From Paraurantiacibacter namhicola (GTDB taxonomy: Bacteria > Pseudomonadota > Alphaproteobacteria > Sphingomonadales > Sphingomonadaceae), in assembly GCF_001687545.1 (NCBI RefSeq), contig NZ_CP016545.1:2341001-2405000 (forward strand): a stretch of DNA of 64,000 nt, in the 5' to 3' direction. This document shows positions 36,264 to 44,698 of this stretch, piece after piece; position 1 is the stretch's first letter, and every line of letters starts with the position of its first letter. Both the position numbers and the translations under genes were made by a program. Under the pieces are notes generated by a model. That model saw only the letters and a list, made by a program, of their open reading frames with translations, searched no databases and was not told the origin of the DNA.

Positions 36264-36662
36264 TTACCTTTCCTCCACCGCATACGAAAGCTCCGTGAAC
36301 CCCTCCTCGCCGTCCCGCCAGAACGTCACATCGTCCTGCGCGATGATCGCCCACACCGCCCCGTCATGCGCCGCCTGCGCCTCGTCCGTGACGGAAGGGC
36401 GCGCAAGGCCATTGGGGTGCGAGTGGTAATAGCCCAGCACCTGCGGCCCGCCATCCCGCGCCGCGCGGTGCGCATCGACCAGCGCCTGCGGATCGATCTC
36501 GAAATGCGTGTGGGCAACGGGATGGACGTTCGCGGCGGGCTGGATAGCGGTGATGCGCGTGCCTTCGCCCAGCAGGATGCCGCAGCATTCACGGGGGTGG
36601 GCTGTCGAGGCCTCGGATAGCAGCGCGGACATCGCATCAGGCCGGATAGAGAGCGTCACCAT
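36264..36662 (-). CDS. JAB/MPN-domain (Mov34/PAD-1) metalloprotease-like protein
   Basis: 132 residues. The zinc motif of JAMM proteins is complete: Glu in PRECCGILLGEG, HTH in VAHTHFEID, and the HSHPNG...RPSVTD block (HxH followed by Ser/Asp). Bacterial members remove ubiquitin-like tags or process sulfur-carrier proteins, sometimes for cysteine or cofactor synthesis. No adjacent ThiS/MoaD-like or E1-like gene is visible. ATG 36662 follows a GGAG site and is preferred to starts further up. Confidence 0.88.
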   Translation of the reverse strand: MVTLSIRPDAMSALLSEASTAHPRECCGILLGEGTRITAIQPAANVHPVAHTHFEIDPQALVDAHRAARDGGPQVLGYYHSHPNGLARPSVTDEAQAAHDGAVWAIIAQDDVTFWRDGEEGFTELSYAVEER

Positions 36663-36710
36663 ACCATGCTCCATACGCATCAGCGGCCGTTGGGCAACGC
36701 CCAGCTGCGC

Positions 36711-36735
36711 TTCCGACAAGCTCAGGGCGAACGGG
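36711..36735. repeat. Degenerate copy of the TTCGACAAGCTCAGGG repeat
   Basis: TTCCGACAAGCTCAGGGCGAACGG repeats, with four differences, the arm at 1201-1223. Here only one arm is left, in the gap between the divergent JAB-domain gene and rluD. Confidence 0.55.
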
Positions 36736-36786
36736 TCATAATTGTCTGCACTTGTGGCGAAGCCTCAACGACCCCACATCGCCGCA

Positions 36787-37731
36787 ATGGGATCGGGGGA
36801 CACCATAAATGCCGTCATCGCCACGGCCGGAAGGCTGGACAAGGCGCTGGCCGAGGTGACGGAGCTTTCGCGCGAGCGGGTGAAAGCTTTGATCGCCGAT
36901 GGGCGCATCGCCGGGCCTTCCGGGCCGGTGAAAAGCGCCTCTGCGAAAGCGGCCCCCGGCGATACCTACACCTTAGACCTTCCCGCGCCCGAGCCGCTGG
37001 CCGCGCAGCCGCAGGATATTCCCGTGCCCATCGTGTTCGAGGACGCACACCTTGTGGTGGTGGACAAGCCTGCGGGCATGGTCGTCCACCCGGCAGCGGG
37101 CAATCCGGACGGCACGCTGGTCAACGCCCTGCTGCACCATTGCCGCGGCTCCCTGAGCGGGATTGGCGGCGTGGCGCGCCCCGGCATCGTCCACCGCATC
37201 GACAAGGACACATCCGGACTGCTTGTGGTGGCGAAAAGCGATGCCGCGCATGAGGGGCTGGCGAGGCAATTCGCCGATCACTCGCTGGAGCGCGCCTATC
37301 TCGCCGTGGTGGGCGGACACCCCAATCCGCCATCGGGCACGATTTCCGGGCGGCTTGGCCGAAGCGATGCAAATCGCAAGAAAATGGCCGTCCTGCCAGG
37401 GGATTCCACGCGCGGGAAACATGCCGTCACCCATTACCGCACGCTGCGCCGGCTTGATGGCTGCACGCTGATCGAATGCCGGCTGGAAACAGGCAGGACG
37501 CACCAGGTGCGCGTTCACTGCGCATCAATCGGCCATGCGCTATTAGGGGACCCTGTTTACGGACGCAGTCCCGCCGGAATCCGGCCGATCCTGAAGCGGA
37601 TCGGCTTCGAGCGGCAGGCGCTCCACGCAGCGGTTCTGGGCTTTATCCACCCCGTGACAGGGGAAACTATGCGCTTCGAAAGCGAAACTCCGCAGGATAT
37701 GCGGGAACTCATCGACGAAACCGGTCATTGA
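36787..37731 (+). CDS. RluD-type 23S rRNA pseudouridine synthase
   Basis: About 314 residues. An S4 domain (RLDKALAEVTELSRERVKAL) is followed by the catalytic core IVHRIDKDTSGLLVVAK (catalytic Asp in HRIDKD) and GRTHQVRVHCASIGHALLGDPVYG. The order and the LVVVDKPAGMVVHPAAG block are those of RluD, which modifies helix 69 of 23S rRNA. The start is uncertain: ATG 36787 has no clear ribosome site, TTG 36742 is an alternative. It leads to rpoH on the same strand after a gap of 138 bases. Confidence 0.92.
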   Translation: MGSGDTINAVIATAGRLDKALAEVTELSRERVKALIADGRIAGPSGPVKSASAKAAPGDTYTLDLPAPEPLAAQPQDIPVPIVFEDAHLVVVDKPAGMVVHPAAGNPDGTLVNALLHHCRGSLSGIGGVARPGIVHRIDKDTSGLLVVAKSDAAHEGLARQFADHSLERAYLAVVGGHPNPPSGTISGRLGRSDANRKKMAVLPGDSTRGKHAVTHYRTLRRLDGCTLIECRLETGRTHQVRVHCASIGHALLGDPVYGRSPAGIRPILKRIGFERQALHAAVLGFIHPVTGETMRFESETPQDMRELIDETGH

Positions 37732-37765
37732 AATCGATGAAAAGCACCCGTTTCGCCCCGAATCA

Positions 37766-37774
37766 TGCTATAAC
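37766..37774 (+). promoter_or_regulatory. Candidate extended -10 promoter of rpoH
   Basis: TGCTATAAC is a good extended -10 element, about 95 bases before the rpoH GTG start. A weak CCGTTT-like -35 lies upstream. Pattern match only. Confidence 0.35.
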
Positions 37775-37869
37775 ACCGGAACATGGGGGCAATGCATGCG
37801 GCCGCCCTCCGGCAGGTGCCCATCAGGGGCCTGCGAACATGCGGCTGGCACTGAGAAAGGCAAGTACAC

Positions 37870-38790
37870 GTGAGCAAGTCAGGCAAGGCGGTTTCCATCC
37901 CCGCTCTCGGCGGGGAACAGAGCCTCAACCGCTATCTCTCCGAAATCAAGAAGTACCCCATCCTCACGGCTGAGCAGGAATACATGCTCGCCAAGAGGTA
38001 TGAGGAACACGAAGATCCCGATGCCGCCGCGCAGCTGGTGACCAGCCACCTGCGCCTCGTATCGAAGATCGCCATGGGCTACCGCGGCTACGGCCTGCCG
38101 GTCAGCGACCTCATTTCCGAAGGGAATGTGGGCCTGATGCAGGGCGTCAAGAAGTTCGAGGCCGATCGCGGCTTCCGGCTGGCGACCTATGCCATGTGGT
38201 GGATCAAGGCGAGCATCCAGGAATTCATCCTGCGCAGCTGGAGCCTCGTGAAAATGGGCACCACGGCTGCGCAGAAGAAGCTGTTCTTCAACCTTCGCCG
38301 GATGAAGAAGCAGCTGGAAGCCTACGAGGATTCCGACCTGCATCCCGATGACGTGGCGAAGATCGCCACCGACCTGGGCGTGCCGGAGCAGGAAGTCATC
38401 AACATGAACCGGCGCATGATGATGGGCGGCGATGGCTCGCTCAACGTCCAGATGCGCAACGGCGAAGAAGGCTCCGGCGAATGGCAGGACTGGCTGACCG
38501 ACGATCGCCCGCTGCAGGACGAGACCGTCGCCGATGCGCAGGAAGCGCGCTTCCGGCATGACATGCTGGTGGAAGCGATGGAATCGCTCAATGACCGCGA
38601 GAAGCACATCCTGACCGAGCGCCGCCTGACGGAAAATCCGCAGACGCTGGAAGAACTGAGCCAGGTCTACGACGTCAGCCGCGAACGCATCCGCCAGATC
38701 GAGGTCCGCGCTTTCGAAAAGGTCCAGAAGGCCATGCACCGCATCGCGACCGAGCGCATGCTGCCCAGCCCCGAGCTGGAACCGGCATAA
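37870..38790 (+). CDS. rpoH: RNA polymerase sigma factor RpoH (sigma-32)
   Basis: 306 residues from a GTG start. Sigma regions 1.2 to 4.2 are complete, and the RpoH box QKKLFFNLRRMKK (about residues 136-148), which marks sigma-32 among sigma factors, is present. It drives heat-shock genes such as chaperones and proteases. Region 4 ends with VYDVSRERIRQIEVRAFEKVQK. It has its own terminator just downstream. The window also contains clpP, clpX, tig and an FKBP, some of which may be in its regulon. Confidence 0.97.
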   Translation: MSKSGKAVSIPALGGEQSLNRYLSEIKKYPILTAEQEYMLAKRYEEHEDPDAAAQLVTSHLRLVSKIAMGYRGYGLPVSDLISEGNVGLMQGVKKFEADRGFRLATYAMWWIKASIQEFILRSWSLVKMGTTAAQKKLFFNLRRMKKQLEAYEDSDLHPDDVAKIATDLGVPEQEVINMNRRMMMGGDGSLNVQMRNGEEGSGEWQDWLTDDRPLQDETVADAQEARFRHDMLVEAMESLNDREKHILTERRLTENPQTLEELSQVYDVSRERIRQIEVRAFEKVQKAMHRIATERMLPSPELEPA

Positions 38791-38814
38791 GCCATCCGCG
38801 GTAACGCAAATCAC

Positions 38815-38852
38815 AATCCTCCCCGGGCACAGCGCTCGGGGAGGATTTTCTT
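38815..38852 (+). terminator. Rho-independent terminator of rpoH
   Basis: An 11-bp perfect stem AATCCTCCCCG (38815-38825) and CGGGGAGGATT (38837-38847) is followed by TTCTTT, about 25 bases after the rpoH stop. Confidence 0.92.
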
Positions 38853-38883
38853 TGCCCGCCGCGCCCGCTAAGCCTCCTCGCCC

Positions 38884-39555
38884 ATGGCCCTGAAACTCGC
38901 CCGCTTCCTGCTGAAATTCGCGCTCGGTTTCGTGCTGCTGAGCTTGGCGCTGGTCATCGTGCTGCGCTTCCTGCCGGTCACCTACACCGCCACGATGCTG
39001 CTGGACGAAAACAGCGTGACGCGCGACTGGGAGCCGTTGTCGGACATAGACCGCAACATGGTGCGCGCCGTCATTGCGGCGGAGGACGGGAAGTTCTGCA
39101 GCCACGACGGCTTCGACCGCGAGGCAATCGAGAAGGCCATCGAGAGGAACGCGCAAGGCGGGCGCATCCGCGGCGGCTCCACCATCAGCCAGCAAACGGC
39201 CAAGAATGTCTTTCTGTGGCAGGGTGGCGGCTATTTTCGCAAGGGGATGGAGGCCTGGTTCACCCTGCTGATCGAGAATTTGTGGGGCAAGCGGCGGATC
39301 ATGGAAGTTTACCTGAACGTCGCGGAGACGGGGATCGGGACTTACGGCGTGGAAGCGGGGGCGGAGCGGTATTTCGGCCATTCCGCCGCCCGCCTGACAC
39401 CGGACGAGGCGGCGCGCATGGCCGCCGCCCTGCCCCTGCCCAAGAAACGCAGCGTGAAGAACCCGTCCGGCTTCGTGCGCCGCTACGGCAATACGATCCG
39501 CGCCCGGATCGGCGTGGTTTCGCGTGACGGGCTGGATGCCTGCGTTTACGAGTGA
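38884..39555 (+). CDS. mtgA: Monofunctional biosynthetic peptidoglycan transglycosylase
   Basis: 223 residues. One N-terminal transmembrane anchor (FALGFVLLSLALVIVLRFL) and a GT51 domain: catalytic Glu in AAEDGKFCSHDGFD, RGGSTISQQTAKNVFLWQG, and NVAETGIGTYGVEAGAERYFG. It polymerises glycan strands from lipid II in the periplasm. The lack of a transpeptidase domain and the length identify MtgA. Its stop overlaps the possible GTG start of the cation exporter. Confidence 0.95.
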   Translation: MALKLARFLLKFALGFVLLSLALVIVLRFLPVTYTATMLLDENSVTRDWEPLSDIDRNMVRAVIAAEDGKFCSHDGFDREAIEKAIERNAQGGRIRGGSTISQQTAKNVFLWQGGGYFRKGMEAWFTLLIENLWGKRRIMEVYLNVAETGIGTYGVEAGAERYFGHSAARLTPDEAARMAAALPLPKKRSVKNPSGFVRRYGNTIRARIGVVSRDGLDACVYE

Positions 39556-40514
39556 GCCGCATGGGTGCGGGGCATCATCATTCGCATGCCGGGCATGCAC
39601 ACGGGCACTCCCACGGCCATGCTCATCATCATCATGGGGGCCATTCCCACGCGCCCAAGGATTTCAACCGCGCCTTTGCCATCGGCGTGGTGCTCAACTC
39701 GATCTTCGTGCTGGTCGAGGCAGGCTTCGGCCTGTGGTCCGGCTCCATGGCGCTGGTCGCCGATGCCGGGCACAATCTCTCGGACGTCCTCAGCCTGCTG
39801 ATCGCCTGGGGCGCAAATTACATGGGCCAGAAACCGCCGAACGAACGGTTCACCTATGGCTACAAGTCCAGCTCCATCCTGGCGGCGCTGGCCAATGCCG
39901 CGCTGCTGCTGCTGGCATTGGGCATGATCCTGGTGGAAACGGTGGACCGCCTGTTCGACCCCGCGCCGGTGGAAGGCTGGACCATGGTCTGGGTCGCCAG
40001 CATCGGCATCGTGATCAACACCGCCACGGCGCTGCTGTTCATGCGCGGCAGCAAGGACGATCTGAACATCCGCGGCGCTTTCCTGCACATGGCGGCAGAC
40101 GCGCTGGTCTCGCTGGGCGTAGTTGTGGCGGGCGTGGTAATCCTGCTCACCGGCGCGCTGTGGGTCGATCCGGTGACCAGCCTGATCATCGTGGCCGTCA
40201 TCGGCGCTGGCACATGGGGCCTGCTGAAGGACAGCGTGAAAATGGGCCTGCTGGCCGTGCCCGATGGCATCGAGGAAAAAGCCGTGCGCGCTTACCTGGC
40301 GGGCCTGCCTGGCGTGGAGGCGGTGCATGACCTGCACATCTGGCCCATGAGCACCACCGAGACCGCGCTGACCGCCCACCTCGTCATTCCGGCTGGCCAC
40401 CCGGGCGACGCCTTCCTGCGCGACGCGGCGCACCGCCTCGAACACGATTTCCGCATCCAGCACGCCACGCTGCAGGTGGAAACCAGCCGCGAAAACTGCG
40501 AAGCTGGCTGCTGA
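39552..40514 (+). CDS. Cation diffusion facilitator (CzcD/ZitB-type) metal exporter
   Basis: 320 residues. A very His-rich N-terminus (GHHHSHAGHAHGHSHGHAHHHH) is followed by six transmembrane segments with HNLSDVLSLLIAWGA-type and DALVSLGVVVAGVVILLTG blocks that hold the metal-site residues, and a C-terminal cytosolic domain (HDLHIWPMSTTETALTAHLV). It should export Zn, Co or Cd. GTG 39552 overlaps the mtgA stop; ATG 39561 is also possible. The stop is one base from the start of the ECF sigma gene, so the three may share transcription. Confidence 0.92.
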   Translation: MSRMGAGHHHSHAGHAHGHSHGHAHHHHGGHSHAPKDFNRAFAIGVVLNSIFVLVEAGFGLWSGSMALVADAGHNLSDVLSLLIAWGANYMGQKPPNERFTYGYKSSSILAALANAALLLLALGMILVETVDRLFDPAPVEGWTMVWVASIGIVINTATALLFMRGSKDDLNIRGAFLHMAADALVSLGVVVAGVVILLTGALWVDPVTSLIIVAVIGAGTWGLLKDSVKMGLLAVPDGIEEKAVRAYLAGLPGVEAVHDLHIWPMSTTETALTAHLVIPAGHPGDAFLRDAAHRLEHDFRIQHATLQVETSRENCEAGC

Positions 40515-40515
40515 C

Positions 40516-41088
40516 GTGACAGACACCGCCGCCAACACCTCGCGCGCACAGCTATCTGCCCTGATCCAGAGATTGGGCGGCGGGGACAAATCTGCGCTCG
40601 AGCCGATTTACCGCGCCACTTCGCGGAAGCTTTTCGGCATCTGCCTGCGTATCTTGGATGACAGGAAAGAAGCCGAGGACGCCTTGCAGGACGTTTACAT
40701 CAAGCTGCTGGCCCGTGCGGATCGCTTCGATGCCGGGCGCGCCAGCCCGATCAGCTGGCTGGCCGTGATGGCCCGCAATGCCGCTGTGGACCGCCTGCGC
40801 GTGGGCAAGGTGCGCGGCGGCGCGGTGAGCGAGGGCGCCGCCCTGCCCCTGCCCGACAGCGCCCCGCTGGCCGATGCGGCGATGGAGGGGCGCGAGAGCC
40901 GCGCCCGCATCCTGCACTGCATCACCACGCTGGACGAAGGCTCCGCGCGCGCCATCCGCCGGTCCTTCTTCGGCGGCGAAACATACAAGGCCCTGGCCGA
41001 GCGCGACGATGTGCCGCTGGGCACGATCAAGAGCCGCATCCGCCGCGCACTCGCCCGCCTGAAATCTTGCCTGGAGGCCGCCGAATGA
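40516..41088 (+). CDS. ECF sigma factor, SigK-like
   Basis: 190 residues from a GTG start. Sigma region 2 is seen as FGICLRILDDRKEAEDALQDVYIKL with ISWLAVMARNAAVDRLR, and region 4 as RRSFFGGETYKALAERDDVPLGTIKSRIRRAL. It controls a small set of genes when released from its anti-sigma partner. The following gene, overlapping by four bases, has an RskA-type C-terminus, so this sigma factor is most likely the SigK-type of ECF19. Mutual association follows from position and the known SigK-RskA pair. Confidence 0.9.
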   Translation: MTDTAANTSRAQLSALIQRLGGGDKSALEPIYRATSRKLFGICLRILDDRKEAEDALQDVYIKLLARADRFDAGRASPISWLAVMARNAAVDRLRVGKVRGGAVSEGAALPLPDSAPLADAAMEGRESRARILHCITTLDEGSARAIRRSFFGGETYKALAERDDVPLGTIKSRIRRALARLKSCLEAAE

Positions 41089-41795
41089 CCGAGCAGGAAC
41101 AGCTTGCCGCCGAATATGTCCTCGGCCTGCTGGATGGCGAGGCGCTGCTGGAGGCGCGGGCCCGGCTGGTACGCGAGCCCGCATTCGCGGATTCCGTTGC
41201 CTGGTGGGAAGACCGCCTTGCACCGATGCTGGAGGAGCTGGGCGATGCCGAGCCGCCCGCCGACATGCTGCAGCGCGTGCTGGCAGCTGCCGATGCGCAA
41301 CAGGGCGGGCAGGTCATCGCTCTCTCGCGGCAGGTGCGGCGCTGGCGCATCGTATCTGCCCTGGCGGCGACAGCGGCCGTGGTGTTGGCGGTATTTGCCT
41401 TTACCCTGCCCTCGGCGCCCATCGGCACCTCGCCAGCCACCACGACGCCCGCAGATAGCGCCCCGCTGGTTGCGTCCGTACCGATTGGCGACACGCCGCT
41501 GCGGCTGGGCGTTACGTATCTGCCGGACCGACAGGAGATGCTGGTATCGGCCAGCGGGCTGACCGCCGATGGCGTGCATGACCACGAATTGTGGCTGGTG
41601 ATGCCGGACGCCCCGGCCCGCTCGCTCGGCGTCGTCGCTCCGGGCGAGGAACGCCGCGTGCCGGTCGACACGCAGCTGGCATCCGCCATCGCGGATGGAT
41701 CGCAGCTGGTGCTGACGCGCGAGCCGCTGGGCGGCGCGCCCGCTGGCGGAGAGGCCGGCCCGGTGGTGGCTCAGGCTACGCTGAAAAAAATCTGA
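41085..41795 (+). CDS. Anti-sigma factor, RskA family
   Basis: 236 residues. A cytosolic N-terminal anti-sigma domain (EQEQLAAEYVLGLLDGEALLEA, typical zinc-less ASD) is joined by one transmembrane segment (IVSALAATAAVVLAVFAF, about 92-109) to a periplasmic RskA domain with DRQEMLVSASGLTADG and DHELWLVMPD then SLGVVAPG. RskA in mycobacteria holds SigK inactive and is cut by regulated proteolysis. Start ATG 41085 overlaps the sigma gene stop (ATGA). Confidence 0.92.
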   Translation: MTEQEQLAAEYVLGLLDGEALLEARARLVREPAFADSVAWWEDRLAPMLEELGDAEPPADMLQRVLAAADAQQGGQVIALSRQVRRWRIVSALAATAAVVLAVFAFTLPSAPIGTSPATTTPADSAPLVASVPIGDTPLRLGVTYLPDRQEMLVSASGLTADGVHDHELWLVMPDAPARSLGVVAPGEERRVPVDTQLASAIADGSQLVLTREPLGGAPAGGEAGPVVAQATLKKI

Positions 41796-41803
41796 CGCGA
41801 CAT

Positions 41804-41831
41804 GCATCCGCCAGCCGGCGGGCTGCGTAAC
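41804..41831 (+). promoter_or_regulatory. Candidate SigK/ECF-type promoter of the fasciclin gene
   Basis: GCATCC (41804-41809) is followed, after 16 bases, by CGTAAC (41826-41831), 46 bases before the fasciclin start. The -35 resembles CCATCC recalled for mycobacterial SigK promoters. The spacer holds a CAGCC/GGCTG dyad. A pattern match that needs testing. Confidence 0.4.
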
Positions 41832-41877
41832 TCCATGTGCAAGGACGGACGGGCTTGCACAAATGAGGAGTTTTAAA

Positions 41878-42444
41878 ATGCCGAAATCCATCTCTTTCAA
41901 GGCCGCCGCAGGTGCAATCGCCATGGCGCTGGGCGGGACCGCAATGGTCGCCGCTGTCCCTGTGACCGCCGGCCATCACAAGCCGATGAAGAAGAACCAG
42001 CCCAATATCGTGCAGGCCGCATCCAGCACGGGTGTGCACGACACGCTGGTGACCGCCGTGAAGCGCGCGGGCCTCGCAGGCACGCTGTCCGGCCAGGGCC
42101 CCTTCACCGTATTCGCGCCGACGGACACCGCGTTTGCGAAGCTGCCCGATGGCACGATCCCCACGCTGCTGGCCCCGGAAAACCGCGAAACGCTGCAGTC
42201 GGTGCTGACGTACCACGTCGTCGCGGGTGAAGTGATGGCCGCAGACCTGGTCTCGCTGATCCGCAAGCACGGCGGCAGCGCCACCATCGAGACGCTTTCG
42301 GGCGCCACGCTGACGGCCCGCCTTTCCGGCGACACGATCATCATCACCGATGGCGTAGGCCGCGCCACGGCGGTGACCACTGCCGATGTCGATGTGTCGA
42401 ACGGCGTGATCCACGTCACCGACGGTGTCTTCCTGCCGGGCTGA
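41878..42444 (+). CDS. Fasciclin (FAS1)-domain secreted protein
   Basis: 188 residues. A signal peptide (AAAGAIAMALGGTAMVAAVPVTA) is followed by one FAS1 domain, with GPFTVFAPTDTAFAKLP near residue 75, LTYHVVAGEV and the H-box-like DVDVSNGVIHVTDGVFLPG. FAS1 proteins act in adhesion or envelope stability. It follows the ECF sigma and anti-sigma genes on the same strand, has its own candidate promoter, an AGGAG ribosome site and a downstream terminator. The mycobacterial SigK targets MPT70 and MPT83 are also FAS1 proteins. Confidence 0.93.
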   Translation: MPKSISFKAAAGAIAMALGGTAMVAAVPVTAGHHKPMKKNQPNIVQAASSTGVHDTLVTAVKRAGLAGTLSGQGPFTVFAPTDTAFAKLPDGTIPTLLAPENRETLQSVLTYHVVAGEVMAADLVSLIRKHGGSATIETLSGATLTARLSGDTIIITDGVGRATAVTTADVDVSNGVIHVTDGVFLPG

Positions 42445-42496
42445 TCTCGCCGGCAGGCACGGGGCGCACGGTTTCCCCTCACACACGAGCGCCCCC

Positions 42497-42540
42497 GCGC
42501 CCCGTCCGATGCCCAGCTGGGGTCGGGCGGGGCGCTTCGT
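42497..42540 (+). terminator. Terminator after the fasciclin gene
   Basis: A long GC-rich stem GCGCCCCGTCCGA (42497-42509) pairs with TCGGGCGGGGCGC (42523-42535) and is followed by TTCGTTTC. It separates the fasciclin gene from the convergent serine hydrolase gene. Confidence 0.75.
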
Positions 42541-42541
42541 T

Positions 42542-44095
42542 TCAGGGGATACGCTTTTCGGCCTCGACCAGCGCCTTCTCCATGCGGGCATTGCCCGGGT
42601 CGAGCAGCAGCGCGCGGCGGTACGTCTCCGCTGCCTCGGCCCAGCGGTCCGCGCTGCCATAGGCTTCCGCCAGGCTATCCAGCGCGTTGGCCGATTGCGG
42701 ATAGAGCCGCACGTTGAGCGCAAAGGTCGCGGTCGCAGCCTCGCTCTCGCCCGATGTCAGATAGGCATAGCCGAGCCGGTTCAGTTCGGCCTCCGCGGGC
42801 ATGGGCGTTTCGCCTGTCGCCACCTCCTCCTCATACGCCGCAATGCCGCCATCGACGCCGCGTGCCCGGATCGCTGCCGTGACCAACAGGGCCGGCGGCG
42901 TGGCAGGCGGATCCACCTGCGCGCCATAGGCGATGCGCAACAGGTCTTCGCCCAGCCGCACGGTCTCGCCATAGGTCCATCCGCCCGGCCCGCTGATGCC
43001 GTCCGCCGCGAACACGATCAGGCCGCTATCCGGGAAATACTGCAGATTTGCCGTGAAAGGCGGCCCCCAACCGTCATGCCCGATGGCCCGCACCTGCCTG
43101 CCATCCACCTCCACGAAGCTGGTATAGAGGCCGTATCCGATGAAGCTGGTCTCGCTATAGGCTTTCGCACGCGGGGTGGTCATCTTCTCCAGCGTATTGG
43201 CTTGCGCGAAGAACCGACCGGAAAACAGCGCTCCGAACCAGCGGACCATGTCCCCGGGCGTGGAATAGATGCTGCCGGGGGCACCGACGCCGATGAACTG
43301 CGCCTGCAGCGGGGCTTCGTATCCCTGCAGTGTCATGGTGTAGCCATCGGCCAGTCCCTTCACGACGGAGCGATGGTCCAACACGCCGCTGTCATCCATG
43401 CCCAGTGGTCCAAAGACGTGGGCCTGCATCGCCGCTGCGAAGTCCTGCCCGGTGACCTGCTCGATCACGCGTTGCAACAGGACGTAATTGGAATTGCTGT
43501 AAGCGTGGTTCTCGCCCGGCACGAACTCCAGCGGACGATCGGCAAAGGTCGTGATCATCTCCTGCGCGGTGACGGGGGCGGCCACCATGCCCGTCATCAG
43601 GGCGCGCGACTGAACTGCGCGGTAAGGCGCCGTGTACTGGTAATTCGGGATGCCGGAGCGATGGCTGAGCAGCTGGTCAAGCGTGACAGCGGCGAAGGGC
43701 GCCTCGGCATATTCGGGAAGCAGTTCGCCCACCGTCTGTTCCACCGATAGCAGGCCCAGCTCCTCCAGCCGCAGCACGAGCGCGGCGGTGAAAGGCTTGG
43801 AAACAGACGCAAGCCGCACCTTCGTATCCGCATGGTAGGCAGCGCCGAAGGGGATATTCGCCTGCCCGTATGCGCCGGTAAAAAGCACGCGCTGCGCATC
43901 GGCCACGATGACGACACCGTCCAGCATGCCGGCATCGTGATAGGCCTGCGCCGCCTGCCCGGCCGCCTGGGCATAATCCTGCGGCAGCTGGAAAGCTGCA
44001 GCGTCACTTGCGGCGGCTGGGGCGGCAGGAAGCGCGGCGAATGCGAACGCGGCAGCGACTAACGGGGCGGCGAGCTTGGGGACAAGGCGCATCAT
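42542..44095 (-). CDS. Secreted serine hydrolase (beta-lactamase/class C fold) with TPR tail
   Basis: 517 residues. Signal peptide (LAAPLVAAAFAFAALPAAPAAA), then a serine beta-lactamase-like domain: SVSKP gives the SxxK catalytic Ser and Lys, YSN the YxN motif, and GHDGWGP the HxG motif. The C-terminal 100 residues carry TPR-like repeats (LNRLGYAYLTSGESEAATATF and AEAYGSADRWAEAAETYRRAL). It may cleave D-amino acid or peptide bonds in the envelope; substrate unknown. ATG 44095 overlaps the MarR stop and has a GGGGGAG site. Confidence 0.88.
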   Translation of the reverse strand: MMRLVPKLAAPLVAAAFAFAALPAAPAAASDAAAFQLPQDYAQAAGQAAQAYHDAGMLDGVVIVADAQRVLFTGAYGQANIPFGAAYHADTKVRLASVSKPFTAALVLRLEELGLLSVEQTVGELLPEYAEAPFAAVTLDQLLSHRSGIPNYQYTAPYRAVQSRALMTGMVAAPVTAQEMITTFADRPLEFVPGENHAYSNSNYVLLQRVIEQVTGQDFAAAMQAHVFGPLGMDDSGVLDHRSVVKGLADGYTMTLQGYEAPLQAQFIGVGAPGSIYSTPGDMVRWFGALFSGRFFAQANTLEKMTTPRAKAYSETSFIGYGLYTSFVEVDGRQVRAIGHDGWGPPFTANLQYFPDSGLIVFAADGISGPGGWTYGETVRLGEDLLRIAYGAQVDPPATPPALLVTAAIRARGVDGGIAAYEEEVATGETPMPAEAELNRLGYAYLTSGESEAATATFALNVRLYPQSANALDSLAEAYGSADRWAEAAETYRRALLLDPGNARMEKALVEAEKRIP

Positions 44096-44586
44096 GCCGG
44101 CTCCCCCTGCCGGGCGCCAAGCTCCGCCATGCGGGCAGGCATGTCGCGCATCTCGAAGCGGGCGATGGCCCGGTCCAGCGCATCGACCAGGTCGACACCG
44201 ATCTCCTCGAACAGCTCTGCATTCATGCGTCCGGCGCGCGCCATGATCTCGTCCAGCTTGCACCACGCCCGCTGGCCCTCCGGCGTCAGGCAATAGATGC
44301 GCTTGCGTCCGTCATTGGGATCGAGCGCGGCCGAAACGAGCTTTCGATCCTCCAGCCGGCCCAGCCGCTGTGACACCAGTTGGTGCGACTGGCCCAGCAT
44401 CCGGGCAAGCTCTGACAGCGTCAGCTGCCGATCCGGCCCCAGGGCCTGAAGTGTCGAGGACCCGCGAACAGGAATTTCCAGCCCCTCCGCATCATAGACG
44501 CGCTGCATCTGGACATGGGCGAGGTCCATCAGGTCCTGCAACCTCTTCCCCAGATATGCGGCATGGAAGCCACTGGTATCACTCAT
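44092..44586 (-). CDS. MarR-family transcriptional regulator
   Basis: 164 residues with a winged-helix core: [30 protein letters not shown] (recognition helix) and [20 protein letters not shown] (wing), the usual MarR pattern. It is probably a repressor of its own operon with the serine hydrolase downstream (overlap of 4 bases). A palindrome lies upstream at about 44619. ATG 44586 gives the normal N-terminus. Confidence 0.9.
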   Translation of the reverse strand: MSDTSGFHAAYLGKRLQDLMDLAHVQMQRVYDAEGLEIPVRGSSTLQALGPDRQLTLSELARMLGQSHQLVSQRLGRLEDRKLVSAALDPNDGRKRIYCLTPEGQRAWCKLDEIMARAGRMNAELFEEIGVDLVDALDRAIARFEMRDMPARMAELGARQGEPA

Positions 44587-44599
44587 AATTTGCCCACCT

Positions 44600-44640
44600 T
44601 GCGAATCTTTGCAACAATTTGCGCAAGTATTTGCAGAGTT
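44600..44640. promoter_or_regulatory. Candidate MarR operator
   Basis: Upstream of the MarR gene, the 8-bp palindrome TTGCGCAA (44619-44626) lies in a row of similar TTTGC elements at about 11-base spacing (CTTTGCAACA, ATTTGCGCAAG, TATTTGCAGAG). MarR proteins commonly bind such dyads to control their own operon. Not tested. Confidence 0.35.
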
Positions 44641-44698
44641 TGGCATGAGTGTCCACTCCGGCGACTGCGACACGGCAGGCCATGGCCCGGGCTGTTCC

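Noticed and set aside
37879-39600. Long minus-strand frame antisense to rpoH and mtgA
   Set aside because: Both sense genes are certain; the antisense frame is low-complexity and unsupported.
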